A DNA stretch of 52,672 nt from Perkinsus chesapeaki (taxonomy: Eukaryota > Perkinsozoa > Perkinsida > Perkinsidae): assembly GCA_013115145.1 (NCBI GenBank), contig JAAPAO010000206.1, positions 1 to 52,672 of the forward strand, read 5' to 3'. Shown one piece after another: positions 42,901 to 52,672 of the stretch. The notes under the pieces are model-generated. The model worked only from the letters and a program-made list of their open reading frames with translations, did not search any database and had not been told where the DNA came from. Position 1 is the stretch's first letter. The number at the start of each line of letters is the position of its first letter. Made by a program: the position numbers and the translations under genes.

Positions 42901-43834
42901 ACCACTTCCTCTCCGGCGAGCTAAGAGGAAGTAGGTGAAGGAACGGCCAAGAACGATTGAATATTACAACACAGGAAGCCAAGGCATACAATCATTATTG
43001 GGATTCACGCACCCCTTCATCGATTTACAGTATCTCTTCACGCAGCTTCGTGGCGGAGTTACTTCCTCACCAGAAGAGGGTCTGTTCTCATCGGAGCCCG
43101 GCCTGCATAGCAGAAATGAACAACTGGAGTAAAGGTTGATCGAGAGACTTTTTATAAAGCAAGCCTGGCAAGTACAATCTTACGTGGTAGCAACCTCATC
43201 CTCCACATCATTCGGCGAGGGCTCTATCAGGAATCGCTCCACTGTTCGAGGACTGAGAGACTTTGAATGATAATAGTGAAGTGTGGAAACTAATCACTCT
43301 ATTTTCCGCTTCCAGCGACGCCGCTTTTTCATCGCAACCTTAGCCTGCTTCACCGTTCGGTTCACATCGGATGCTCGACGTGCCTTCAGGACAAGTATAT
43401 CGAAGTGACCCACTCACGTAAACAGTTAGTGTTCCGAAACGTCTCTGAGAAATAATTGACCGGTCACCGACCTCTTACCTCATCTTCGAGGCCCTGCATT
43501 GGATCAGGGAGAGCCTCGCTGGTTGTGGGTGTGACAAGGTTGTCAAAGAACCGTGTGTGCGCCCTTGTGGTACCGTTGAGTGAGCACATCGATGCAGGCG
43601 GCGAAATGAGCTCGAAATCACGTCTTAAAAATTGACTGACATGTACTGAGGGGGAAATCAGTTAAATGGCAACTGATACTCGCTTGCTGGCGTACACTGG
43701 TTCCGCAGTTCGTGAAAGTTTTCAAACTCCAATGAATCATCCGCCGGCTGCTCGGCCTGCTGTCGCTGACGTCCACCGCTGTTATCCACATCGTTCTGCT
43801 CGGAAACGGGAGGGACATCAGGATCACTTGCCAT
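39954..43834 (-). CDS. Voltage-gated-type K+ channel with C-terminal cyclic-nucleotide-binding domain
   Basis: Start at 43834 (MASDPDVPPVSEQNDVDNSG). Exons with small introns follow on the minus strand: a basic stretch AKVAMKKRRRWKRKIE (about 43320); S2 VDIIFVIDLFLNFRLMYRR (about 42440-42560); S3 CTWFIFDLLACLPLIAI; S4 IRLLRLLRLFRLFKVLQ (about 42190); S5 WAEFALFGVFLATAIHVIAC; the pore YWVVTTVTTVGYGDITP (about 41690), whose TVGYGD filter is K+-selective; then S6 and linker MAIMCLGVAVYAQIISRVS and DILALRDKKKKMRNQRLSR. The CNBD follows: DIADQVLFLVKGQVGVE, CYFGEVELFCQEHRQFTVRA and AELFSLDAAALF (40260-40450). The last exon ends at 39954. It belongs to the EAG/HCN/AKT-type superfamily and acts in a membrane. 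The exact ligand and gating cannot be told. Several N- and C-terminal junctions are tentative. Confidence 0.88.
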
Positions 43835-43848
43835 AATGAATGCTTCAA

Positions 43849-44712
43849 AAAATATATATTAAAAATAAAACCTGCTAAGCGATAGGCAACTCACGTAATA
43901 CGATAACTCAATAACTCTCGTCTGCAACTATCCGCGAAGCAGCTAGTCATCAACGAAGCTGTCAAAACACTTTCCCCAGAGTGGAGCTCCACTACTGGAA
44001 GCTAGTAGTATTCACACATATCCTAGCTGCATCATGCAGCCTGCATGGTGCCGAATGGGACATCGAACATCTAACAATTTGATCCGCTATCGCTCAAACG
44101 AATTGTTGTGGGTAGCAGTCTAAGTAATGTTATGGGAACGAGACGTAAATTGTCCTTTGACATTACGGTATGAGCATTATCGACAAACTCCAGCTCTTTC
44201 ACCGGCGATGAATCACCGCCACGCGTGCGGACCTAGAGCAGAGAGCAGCTAGAAATAAGTCGTGTTTAATCATTCGATACAAATTCGTTAGTATTTTCGG
44301 AGCGGGACTCGACTCGAAAGGACAACCTTTACAATACGGTTTTATATAGAGACCAAACTTCGAGAGTCGGGACCTGAGATTGGTGGTCACCAGAATCGCA
44401 CGATATCGTGGCACTCAGAAGCCCCCTACTTGCCACTGACAAGTTTTCAGGCAACAAGAAGATGATAACTCGACACCGTCGGTGTCACACTGAAACATAA
44501 GACTGCCGAACCACAGAGCCGCGTTTCATGTCCACCAAGCACATTCTCATCCTATTCCAGAAGTCTTACGCTACTATGGCATTGTCACACCTTTGTGTGA
44601 CGGCGTGAATCATGTTTAATCAAAGGTATGGTAACTTCGCACCTATTTCATAACAGAACTGTGACGAATGATTCGTCCATAATATGAGCTTCATAATATG
44701 AAGCTGAAACAG
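43849..44712. other. Spacer, no supported gene
   Basis: Short hairpins occur at about 44583-44600 (GTCACAC..GTGTGAC) and 44688-44702 (AGCTTCAT..ATGAAGCT). A 71-codon minus frame at 44199-44414 has no family signal. Confidence 0.4.
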
Positions 44713-45063
44713 TCATATGAAGTTCATATGGCTGTTGTTTGACTCCATACCGTTATTGGCAGTTGGGAATCTGGGAGCGAAGCCCTCCCACCACCCACAG
44801 TACAATTGATTCCTCAAGCATGTCTTCATCGACATGTCCGCTGGAGTCCATTTTGGTGGCGATTCAATAATGAAAGTATTAGGATCTGGTTTACACAAGT
44901 CGTACAGATCCACACAAATAGTTCCAGTACTGGTGAATGGAGGGAGAAGATGAAGAGCTTTAACTTTTACAACATACTCTTCAACATGATATCTTGAATA
45001 CAAAGCTCTTTTTAAACAGTCATGGATCTCTGGGGTGCAACCTTCGATGGAAAGTAAACACAT
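44713..45063 (-). mobile_element. MULE-type transposase C-terminal remnant
   Basis: A 116-codon frame ends YCGWWEGFAPRFPTANNGME followed by SNNSH. This W-x-G..P..TNNG-[IL]-E-x-x-N pattern is the region of the third catalytic acid in Mutator-like (MULE) DDE transposases. The preceding part (EIHDCLKRALYSRYHVEEYV) is helical, as expected. The first two acids and the zinc ribbon are not visible upstream, so this is a fragment or one exon of a decayed element. An alternative is a domesticated transposase exon. Confidence 0.5.
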
Positions 45064-45836
45064 TTAAATTGTTTTTACCAACTCCAAGCAATAGTCTACT
45101 TAGTAGACTCAACTATTTACACTGACAATACCATAGCTGAGGATAGCATTCTGTGTTCTCAGCTCAGCCGAGTCAGCTGGTCTCATGTATACTCGGTATA
45201 CGGTCGTCGCTTTGCCAAACTTTCAAAGGCCTAGCCTGCTACGGTAGAAAATATAGTAATCGTGACCGTCCATTTTGGATCGCGGTGATCAGATCGGTCA
45301 CATTTTGGGAATACTGTGCCCCACTGGGAAATTCCTGGTTCCCCTCATAGTTATGGCGTCCCTGTTCAGCCAGTGATAACCTGGCAAGACATTGGCTGCA
45401 TCGTGGAAGCGCTATGCAGTGTAGCGATTCACATTCCGTTTCGGCTCAGCTTAACCTCGAAGAGGAAATCCCTCTTCGATTATCTGAACAAGATTCCTCT
45501 GAGAAATCTAAATCATTCAGTGAGTGAACTCCACTTCCCAACGGCCAACGTCCCTTCATTCCGAAATGTGAGGAAAACATGATGGATGCGTCTCTCGCCC
45601 TAGCGTCGAGATAACTTACCTTAGTTGAGCATTATGTAGACGACCGCCCGAATGTGCTTGCCGCATATTCTTCCCTCAGCATTTTCGACTCCAAAATTGA
45701 GAGACAAACAACCAGACTCATAGCTAGTATTGATCAGTGACTCAACACAAGCCGCGCTCTAGTTGCTTCAATTCTTATAACAAGAAATGACGGTTCCTAG
45801 CATGCCCGTGCTGCACTAAGACTACCCTACGAGGCT
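45064..45836. other. Spacer, ambiguous ORFs
   Basis: A + strand frame at 45316-45582 (LFDYLNKIPLRNLNHSVSEL) is open but unsupported. Near 45094-45110 there is AGTCTACTTAGTAGACT, a small palindrome. It may contain further decayed transposon sequence. Confidence 0.3.
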
Positions 45837-46600
45837 TCAGCTTCCGCGTACTCCTCGGCTACTATCGCAGAGCTCAAACGGTATCTCTAGTAGTAATGGT
45901 CTAGCGCTTGCAATACCTAGGAGCAAATTGGTTGCTTTGCAGTCCTTAATTATACGCCCACAACACTCGCCATTTCCTTTCCCAAAATTCTCCGCTTCGT
46001 CTGATCCTTCATCCTCCTCATCAAACAAGCGTGAAGCCGTGCCTACCTACTAATCGCCACCCAACCAACAAGCATTGAGCTCACTCGGCAGCTCCAGCAA
46101 AGAACCATACCGACTCGGAGAAGAACCCAAAGAGCCGGAGGAGCGCGATCTGGGCATCCCGTCAGAGCCTCGCCGATATTACATCTTACCGGAAGTACCG
46201 CGCTACCTCGCCATTTGCTCCCGGAGTCGGCACAATCGATGGTGTCACAGACAACCCAAGACTATCGGTCTGAACATCGTTCTTAAATTATCGCCTGGGA
46301 TGTTTTTGGCTCACCTCGCCTCCATCAGTAGTAAGATCTTCATCCTCGGTGTCTTCCTCGAATATCGGTGTCAAACGGAATACCTCTGAATCCGGCCGTT
46401 GTGAAGCGAACGAAGACTGAATGGAAAGTGATTAGGAAAAGGCCAGCTCCGAATACACCTTGTCGATTTTGTCGAGTCTGTTACGCATCCCTTCATTTGA
46501 AAATAAAGATTTATCAGCATTCACACTGCTTACGAGCACACATGTCCCGCCACTCACTAAGTAGGCTTCGTTACTCCGAATGGAAGTATCGCATTACTAT
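45837..46600 (-). CDS. Acidic, Ser-rich disordered protein, several small exons
   Basis: On the minus strand, exons separated by 42- and 45-nt introns fit in frame: about 46459-46590 (ADKSLFSNEGMRNRLDKIDK), 46315-46416 (VFRLTPIFEEDTEDEDLTTD) and 46190-46269 (TDSLGLSVTPSIVPTPGANG). Further coding-like blocks are RSRSSGSLGSSPSRYGSLLE (about 46130) and FDEEDEGSDEAENFGKGNGE (about 46000) before a TGA at 45837. Serine clusters next to acidic runs suggest casein-kinase-type phosphorylation sites. No domain recognised. The open + strand frame at 46075-46389 covers the same bases. I prefer the minus strand because of the matching splice signals. The last two junctions are not resolved. Confidence 0.5.
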
Positions 46601-47734
46601 TTTTCCGAATTTATCTGCTCTGTCCAGATTAAAAGTTCACAGGCCGAAAACGCGACTAGGTAATTTTGTGACGGTTTATATTTTAAAGGAGTGACGGAAA
46701 GCATCCGACTTTGCGTAGTTACGTTTGAAAAGTAACGATGCTCAGACTCCTCAGATCTCCGATATGTCCGCCATCGCAGTGATGCCCCCTGCCACAGTCT
46801 TTGGCACTTGGTTTTGAACCAAGAGCAAATATCCGAGCACAGTAACATAGGCGATATTTTAGGGAGGCAAAAGCAGCAATAAACAGCAGGCTCTTGTGAG
46901 TATACCTGTAACATGAACAAGATACTGAAAACCAATGAGCATGCCCGAGCTTTGAAAACGTTGATAACAAGATATAATATATATTACAATACGATATATA
47001 TATGGTAATAGTCTACAAAGATACTTTGGAGGTCAAATTACGAGCGTTTGAACGCTGCCGTGTAGTGTAAATTAGATAAATTCTAGGTTGAAGAACCAAG
47101 AACAATCCATAAGGAGACGACACAAGGGAGCAGGAAATCTATTCGCTTTTTGTGTCCATAGCAGTGATTATATAGCGTAGCTTCATCAACATCATTTGTG
47201 GATTTGTAGAGGTAATCTTCTGGTAACTTAACCCAGAACCCAATGAGACTGTCCAACACTGTTTGTGTGGTAATAGCCTTACTGATCGTTGGTTATCTTC
47301 CTTCATTCCTATTGTAGAATTCATTTAAAGACTCACTAAAGGGTGCTTCGGTGTGCGATACGCAATAATCTTGGGCACTTCGGTCGACTTGTGAACTCTC
47401 AGTACTCCGCATAGAACGCACTGTCAAGCAGTTCCTTCCTAGTGGTGAAGAAGCTCATTTTCAGCAACTTATTTCGAATTTAGGAAAATAAATTTATAAA
47501 AATTTGATAAAGAAGGTAAAAGATACTACTTCGGAGAAACGGCTGGCAGGAAATCTATTCCTCGAATAAGCCATTCGACTATTACTGCTACGCTGCATTA
47601 TTATTGAGGGAAGTCCAACTGGTACTTTGCCGCTGGGCAAAGAGAACGAGACTGTTTTACGCGTGTGTCATGTGGTGGCATACGTGATTATTGCCATTTA
47701 GCCGCATGCCTTCTAATGGCTTTACCCTCCCCCG
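46601..47734. other. Spacer
   Basis: Overlapping minus-strand frames at 46597-46970 have no family signal. 46970-47010 is a TATA-rich run (ATATATATTAC..ATATATATGG). No supported gene. Confidence 0.35.
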
Positions 47735-49066
47735 ATGCTACCGTCAAATTTAACAGATTATTCACAGTGCGCTGGTCAAAGATTCTCCGAGCTTGAATCT
47801 ACGAATCCCGGCTCACCAACAAGTACATGCGATAGCCTAGGAGCTGGTGAAGTTGCTAATGGTATTGATGCCATGATGTTGGATAGCCTGTCTGAGCCGG
47901 GGACTCCGAAGGGGGGAAGTTCTGATGTAATATCAGGAATGTCTGGGTAATTACGATATTAATATTATTTTTATGCCTCCACTTCCTCATTAAATTTATA
48001 TCTTTAAGCCGTCTCAGGTTAGCGAGTCCGATCTCTTCAACGATCTCCTATGCCTGGATGTTTCACCACCCTCTCCATCCCTAGGCCTTCTCAACATGCC
48101 CGATGAGCTTGTATGTGCAGTTCTATCCTTCTTACCAGCCGTGTCTATAATTAACACCTCTAGAACCTGCAAGTACCCCCCCCTAGACCGCTCTTTTTGC
48201 AGTTATCGCGTCAGATTTCTCCAGCTATGCGCCAATCGAGACGAGCTGTGGTATTGGGTTTATCACTACCGTTGGCCTCCTCGGAAGGATCGCTACGGTC
48301 GAAGGGTAATTCCATTGGCCAAATTCACTCCAGTTTAATTATTCAGTCAACTTTGCGCTACAAGCCGCTCGTACGGTGTTGGAAGGAAGAACTACAGCTT
48401 CGGTCCGATTCGGAAGCAACAGGGGTGGCCAAGGAAGAGGTGGTTCATCGGAGTTGGGGAGATCTAGACGCAGCTGTGGCCATGAGGAGGCGGGCAGCAA
48501 CTCAACTGAACGTTCGGAGCCAAACGAGCAGCTCTTCGTTTTCGCTGGCTTCGCGTTCGCCGTTCTCCGCGTCCCGGGCGGCACAGCTGGATCGTTATCG
48601 TCGAGTTTGTAATGAAGCTCGAGATGAGTGGATGTTATGGAGGGTTGTTTATCGTAATATTGAAGACCATCCAGACCCCAAGGATTCGCCCAATCACACC
48701 TGCGATAATACCAGGTTGAAAAGCCGAGAAAAAATGGGTTTGAATTGTGAATTTCAGATGCACCTTGTGGAGATGCCGAATGTTGCGAGACGTGTTTGTG
48801 TGTGATGAGACCGGGCACGTTCATGAATGTAACGGACGGACGATGGAGGACTCCGCCTGTGACAGTGCTATGTGGGACCGAGAGAATCAGTGCTGGGTCT
48901 GCCCGATAAGCATGAGAATTTTCCGGTAAATTTTCTGTTTTTCCCCTCTGAATTTTTCTACAGGTATGCGGCTCCGAGTAATGCTGCGGTTGAGCAAGGC
49001 ATCGAGCCTGGTGGAGAGGACTTCGGGCTGCTCAACCATGTTGGAGAGTCGGATTCTCGAGGTTGA
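47735..49066 (+). CDS. F-box protein with Cys/His-rich C-terminal region
   Basis: Start MLPSNLTDYSQCAGQRFSEL. Exons: 47735-47926; 48018-48172, carrying the F-box NMPDELVCAVLSFLPAVSII and NTSRTCK; 48215-48305 (NRDELWYWVYHYRWPPRKD, the usual DELW end of the F-box); 48347 to about 48710 (charged, ending in MLWRVVYRNIEDHP); about 48760-48926 (CDETGHVHECNGRTMEDSAC then CWVCPISMRIF); and 48965-49066. F-box proteins bind SKP1 and recruit substrates to SCF ubiquitin ligases. The C-x5-H-x-C...C...CxxC arrangement looks zinc-binding and could be the substrate-binding part. Introns of 38-45 nt match the rest of the window. The junction between about 48710 and 48760 is uncertain. Confidence 0.72.
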
Positions 49067-49089
49067 ATTGACAGACGAGATTGAGATGA

Positions 49090-50108
49090 GCTTTGTTGGG
49101 CGGCAGGTATAATTGATCCTCGGGCAGGAGAGGGTGAATGCGGAGAAGTTGAGGGCCAGGGGGGAGATGGCGGCGTCGCTGTTGGGAATAAAAAGTAACA
49201 AGAATCAACGGGGAGAAACTTGTGCTACTTACAGCCGATCGTGCTCCGGAATACCTGTCCTCGATTACTTGGATCTAGAGCCATCGGAGATGAGCCGTGG
49301 TTTTTCGATTGGTGCATTCCCGTGGTGCTTAGTTGTTACGAACCATAGTAGACATTGATAGCTGGATGGTATACAAGGGAAACTGGACTCGGCAATTTCC
49401 GACAACGGGCTGTAGCTCGCCGGGAAATTTTTCCCCGCTTAAAGCCAATAATCTGGCCAGTAGGGATACTAGTTTCGCGGATAGGGACTTGTTCAATTTC
49501 ATGATGAAGGATTACAGCTCCACGAGCAAAGGCATCACTCCCGGGTTGGACTTTCAACAACACCAGAGAATCTGCTAAAATTGCACAATCTGTGAAACTT
49601 CTTCGCTGCAACGTAGAGCCCTACTATAAAACCTCCTGGAAGGATCTTCGAGTAGGATATGTTTGCGCAACGCGGAGGATACGTTCGCACAATATCCTGC
49701 GATTTTAGCAGTACGAAGGTTTCCCTATCCGATCCCAACCGCTAAATTTATGGCCTTGAGCGCGAAAGCGAAGATTTCTGAATGGTATAGTCTGGATAAA
49801 TGGCATCTCACCAAAGTAGGGAGTTTCCCCGTTTTTCGTCGACTAAGAAGGTTCTGATGACACTGAGAGTCGCAGCATTCACGCTCCTTCATTCTGGATG
49901 AAAATTGATTGGAGAGGATCGAGCGGAAAGCAACGTAGTTTTCGCAGTGATCGTTCCTCCTTAGTTGTTTTGTTGACTGGTATTACCAAGGTTACGAGGC
50001 ATCGATGGCAGATGAACGCCGAGAGGCTGAGGCGGAGCGAAGAAATTTCGATAGGATGGGAGAAGCAAGATTTAGGGGGGTGAGGCATGCGATGTTGATC
50101 AATCTCTA
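49090..50108 (+). CDS. Unresolved multi-exon coding region
   Basis: Coding-like pieces follow each other on the + strand: MSFVGRQ then ERVNAEKLRARGEMAASLLG (joined in phase across a short GT-AG gap near 49110-49130); GWYTRETGLGNFRQRAVARR (about 49360); VEPYYKTSWKDLRVGYVCAT (about 49615-49675); and DWYYQGYEASMADERREAEA ending ARFRGVRHAMLINL at a TAG near 50106-50108. The C-terminal piece is a charged helix. No family recognised; frame choices in the middle are uncertain, and some pieces are open in two frames. Confidence 0.35.
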
Positions 50109-50437
50109 GTCACTGGAGCAAGCGCGAAAGTTAACCGGGATAACCATATTTAGCACCAACTTCGACTCCACAAATCGGTTCATTTAAAGGCTTCCCGGCA
50201 TTGCTCTTGTCACCTTCTTAGGCCGAGTTGCGAGGGCACAGATGCAGCGGCGCCAGCAGTAGCACTGTCAGACGGAAACGCAGTCATCCTACGAGAGCCT
50301 TCGAAAACAGCAGTGAAGAGATGCCCGATGATAGGCCATGTGCTCTTCGTCGATTGTTATGATTGTACATCTTCATCAAGTTGAGTTTGTTTCCAGTTGC
50401 TGTTGTGCAGTTAATCACGCCAGTGAACTGTCGTTAG
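50109..50437. other. Spacer upstream of the glycosyltransferase
   Basis: Short; no repeat or gene recognised. It could contain a 5' exon with a signal or anchor sequence for the downstream gene. Confidence 0.4.
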
Positions 50438-52243
50438 ATGGAGTGGCCTCAAATGATCAAAATAATGGCTTTGTTATTTCAAGTCAAAGCATCAGCGAAT
50501 TGCTGGAAGAATCGTTACACAGACTACTCTAACTCATCAGTGGGCTACTCACATTGTTGTAACCCATTAAATGGACCAGAGGGCCGCGCCGCATGCTTCG
50601 ACGGGAGGGGTTACACTTTTCGGGACTGTTGTTCGGCAAAGCCTGTTGACGGTTTCTCAAATCTCACAGAAGAGGCAAAGGAGGTCGGTATTGACAGCAA
50701 GTTCAATGTGGTGGAGTTTCTCACTGCGCCACCATTTCATGATCGGTTCGTCGAGCTCTACCCCTTCGTGTGCTCCCTACTTAGAGAAGGCCGTTATTCC
50801 ATGCAGTGTGATATTCTCGCAGTGAAGTGGTTCGGACATGCACCGTCAACCGAAGAGGAAGCACGCGAATTCAGCCCAGCTTTGGTGTGTTCAAGGCTAG
50901 ATATTAACGCCGACTTTTGTATGACCATTTACGGCCGAATGTGGCAGCACAGTGTTTGGCGACGAGACCTTCACCGAGGCCGACTTAACATGGCAGAATG
51001 CACCTATATGATGCGACTCATTTACTCCCTCGGCATCTCATTGGCCACGGACGTACCGCGGAAGAGTTACGATGAGAAATCTTCGAAAATGAAGGAATGG
51101 TTTTATTGGTGGTGGTCGGACAGAATGAGGCGATGTGAAGTTATTAATCAACGTCAAAGCTCCAACTTTACCCACAAGCTTCCAAGGACACCGCCAGGGT
51201 CTACATCACCTCATCGAACTGCGATTTTGATGTCGGTGGCGTATAATACAAAGGGAACCCCAATCGTGAAAGCAGCTCTGGAAATGTGGAAATGCTATGC
51301 GCAGTTTCACGGCTATACATTTTTAGTTGATGAAGAGCCTTATGACAGCTATGATGGTTTATACGCAGTCAAATTTCCGAGCATGAAAACCGAAGTAGCG
51401 CATCGTATTAAGAATCATGAGCCGGTTGACGTCAATCTTGGTAGCCCACCATCGGTTGGGTGGATGAAGTGGCGAGCGGCTCGTCGATGGATCGATGAGT
51501 TTGATGCCATCATCATCGTGGACCCTGACATGTTGGTCAGCTTCACATGTTATCATATTGCATTGCATCATTTACTTCGTCAAGGAGCCGATATCGTACT
51601 TCGAGACTATCCCCCGAAGGCCGAGCTGAACGCAGGGTTCGCAATAATACGAAACTCACCAAACGGTCGATACTTTCTCGATTCATTACTCACTAAGGCT
51701 AGATGGTACGGTCTAACACTAGCAGATCAGGACGCTCTAGCCGAAACAGCACTTCAGTTCGTTAGCAGTGAGGTCAATGACGAGCTTCCTCAGGAATCAT
51801 CTAGCACGGTGCTGAACCCTGTGCGATATACCGGACAATGTCTGGACACAATGATACTATACAAGACAGGTTTATATAGTGAAGCTGATCAGGTTGTCTG
51901 CTTTCAAAAACACCTGTCAATGTTGGCTGGCCCATGGGGGTCGCGAGGAAGTCGATCGCTGAGATTCGTGGATCCAAGAGAGATTGATATCAATTATCGA
52001 GTCACATTGACTTCGAGGATTAGCGGAACACCGATGATCGTTCACTGGGCAGGAAGCGTATCAAAGTTCACAGATATGTCAACATATGTTTACCGATTGA
52101 TCGGTATGAACCTCTCAGCCATGGTTGAAGGTTACGACTGGGCGACTGTGTGTCACGATGTCATCTGGGATAGCGCCTCTACGGCCTCTTGCGTGGCTGG
52201 TAGCTCCGAGGACCTTTGGTGTGATTCATATTTATGCGGATGA
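50438..52243 (+). CDS. Putative glycosyltransferase with DxD motif
   Basis: An uninterrupted 601-codon frame, the longest in the window. Residues about 260-480 have a nucleotide-diphospho-sugar transferase fold pattern: RTAILMSVAYNTKGTPIVKA, YAQFHGYTFLVDEEPY, MKWRAARRWIDEFDAIIIVD, then DPDM (DxD, Asp 362 and 364, metal/sugar-nucleotide binding). NAGFAIIRNSPNGRYFLDSL and LADQDALAE follow, and near the end IVHWAG. This order resembles galactosyl/mannosyltransferase families such as GT34 and related sugar transferases. The N-terminal 200 residues are Cys-rich (HCCNPLNGPEGRAACFDGRG), a region I do not recognise. No clear transmembrane anchor is seen at the annotated Met, so an upstream exon may be missing. 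Golgi or ER location is inferred from the family. Confidence 0.8.
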   Translation: MEWPQMIKIMALLFQVKASANCWKNRYTDYSNSSVGYSHCCNPLNGPEGRAACFDGRGYTFRDCCSAKPVDGFSNLTEEAKEVGIDSKFNVVEFLTAPPFHDRFVELYPFVCSLLREGRYSMQCDILAVKWFGHAPSTEEEAREFSPALVCSRLDINADFCMTIYGRMWQHSVWRRDLHRGRLNMAECTYMMRLIYSLGISLATDVPRKSYDEKSSKMKEWFYWWWSDRMRRCEVINQRQSSNFTHKLPRTPPGSTSPHRTAILMSVAYNTKGTPIVKAALEMWKCYAQFHGYTFLVDEEPYDSYDGLYAVKFPSMKTEVAHRIKNHEPVDVNLGSPPSVGWMKWRAARRWIDEFDAIIIVDPDMLVSFTCYHIALHHLLRQGADIVLRDYPPKAELNAGFAIIRNSPNGRYFLDSLLTKARWYGLTLADQDALAETALQFVSSEVNDELPQESSSTVLNPVRYTGQCLDTMILYKTGLYSEADQVVCFQKHLSMLAGPWGSRGSRSLRFVDPREIDINYRVTLTSRISGTPMIVHWAGSVSKFTDMSTYVYRLIGMNLSAMVEGYDWATVCHDVIWDSASTASCVAGSSEDLWCDSYLCG

Positions 52244-52672
52244 AAAGTATTTGATGATTCTTCATCATGAATGTCTCCAATCCAGCTCGTTAAGTTGCAG
52301 CGTTCATAGTTCAACCAGTCACTGCTCCGTGTGAAGTTACCACGCCTACCAGACATCAATTCTAGATTCATACCTTCATGGTTAGGGGATTATTGTACCA
52401 GTGTAGCGTTTGTGAAATCCAAGAGTAAGTACTCTGAGAGTACCCACGGATGGGCAAGTTACAATGGACAAGTTTAACACAACGCACAAAGGATATAATT
52501 GAAATCCCAAAAGGCACGGGAGTGTGGGTAGGGCGCACTGTACAGGCATAGCCTGTGCAGCGTGCTAGTGCCTCATCAACCACTTGGAGGGTATCGACTA
52601 CCTGATGCCTACAGGCCGATGACTCAAGTGATTGGTGGGGCACCTCCGTACCTAGGGTATTAATTTAGAGAA
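52244..52672. other. Spacer at window end
   Basis: Only short minus-strand frames; nothing supported. Confidence 0.4.

Noticed and set aside
48339-48824. A 161-codon minus-strand ORF
   Set aside because: It overlaps exons of the F-box gene that join in frame through 38-45-nt introns; no motif supports the minus strand.

Overview
The window looks like nuclear DNA of a perkinsozoan or close dinoflagellate relative (Perkinsus-like alveolate). Three things point there. Genes are split by very small GT-AG introns, many of 38-50 nt. The first 13 bases equal the 3' end of the dinoflagellate/Perkinsus spliced leader, directly followed by a short untranslated stretch and an ATG. The gene content also fits: a cyclic-nucleotide-type K+ channel, a pepsin-like protease, a CAP protein, a secreted PHB-depolymerase-like esterase and a ciliary dynein assembly factor. 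Exon models below were built by eye from splice signals, reading frame and family motifs; junctions marked uncertain are not resolved.

Layout. 1-170: spliced-leader relict and a short coding start. 749-1973 (+): CAP-domain protein with a hydrophobic C-terminus. 2184-2690: hairpin and the 3' end of a decayed non-LTR retroelement. 3129-4073 (-): esterase with one in-frame TGA at a conserved Trp. 6221-6388: 42-bp tandem repeat. 7200-8919 (+): FAD synthase in at least seven exons. 9080-12594 (+): unknown exons and an alpha/beta-hydrolase-like protein that seems to lack its nucleophile. 13573-18990 (+): Gly-, Pro- and Gln-rich scaffold, possibly 4E-T-like. 19580-19990 (+): small coiled-coil protein.

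20840-28815 (+): the centre of the window, one gene of about 32 exons that encodes eight consecutive truncated-haemoglobin domains (about 1,075 residues). All eight keep the proximal histidine. The domains alternate between two types, A-B-A-B-A-B-A-B, which implies amplification of a two-domain unit. A degenerate tRNA-His lies antisense in its first intron and a long hairpin lies in another.

29899-30560: second copy of the retroelement 3' end. 31497-31928 (-): unknown protein. 32735-34063 (+): DNAAF1/ODA7-like leucine-rich-repeat protein, followed by a cluster of CGGAT-type motifs. 34652-35779 (-): aspartic protease. 37548-38315 (+): secreted protein of unknown family. 39954-43834 (-): K+ channel with a cyclic-nucleotide-binding domain. 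44713-45063 (-): MULE-type transposase remnant. 45837-46600 (-): acidic, serine-rich protein. 47735-49066 (+): F-box protein with a Cys/His-rich tail. 49090-50108 (+): unresolved exons. 50438-52243 (+): DxD glycosyltransferase.

There is no operon logic here. The genes are independent, on both strands, with AT-rich spacers. Small near-perfect inverted repeats recur in spacers and long introns and form a second, unexplained layer of structure.
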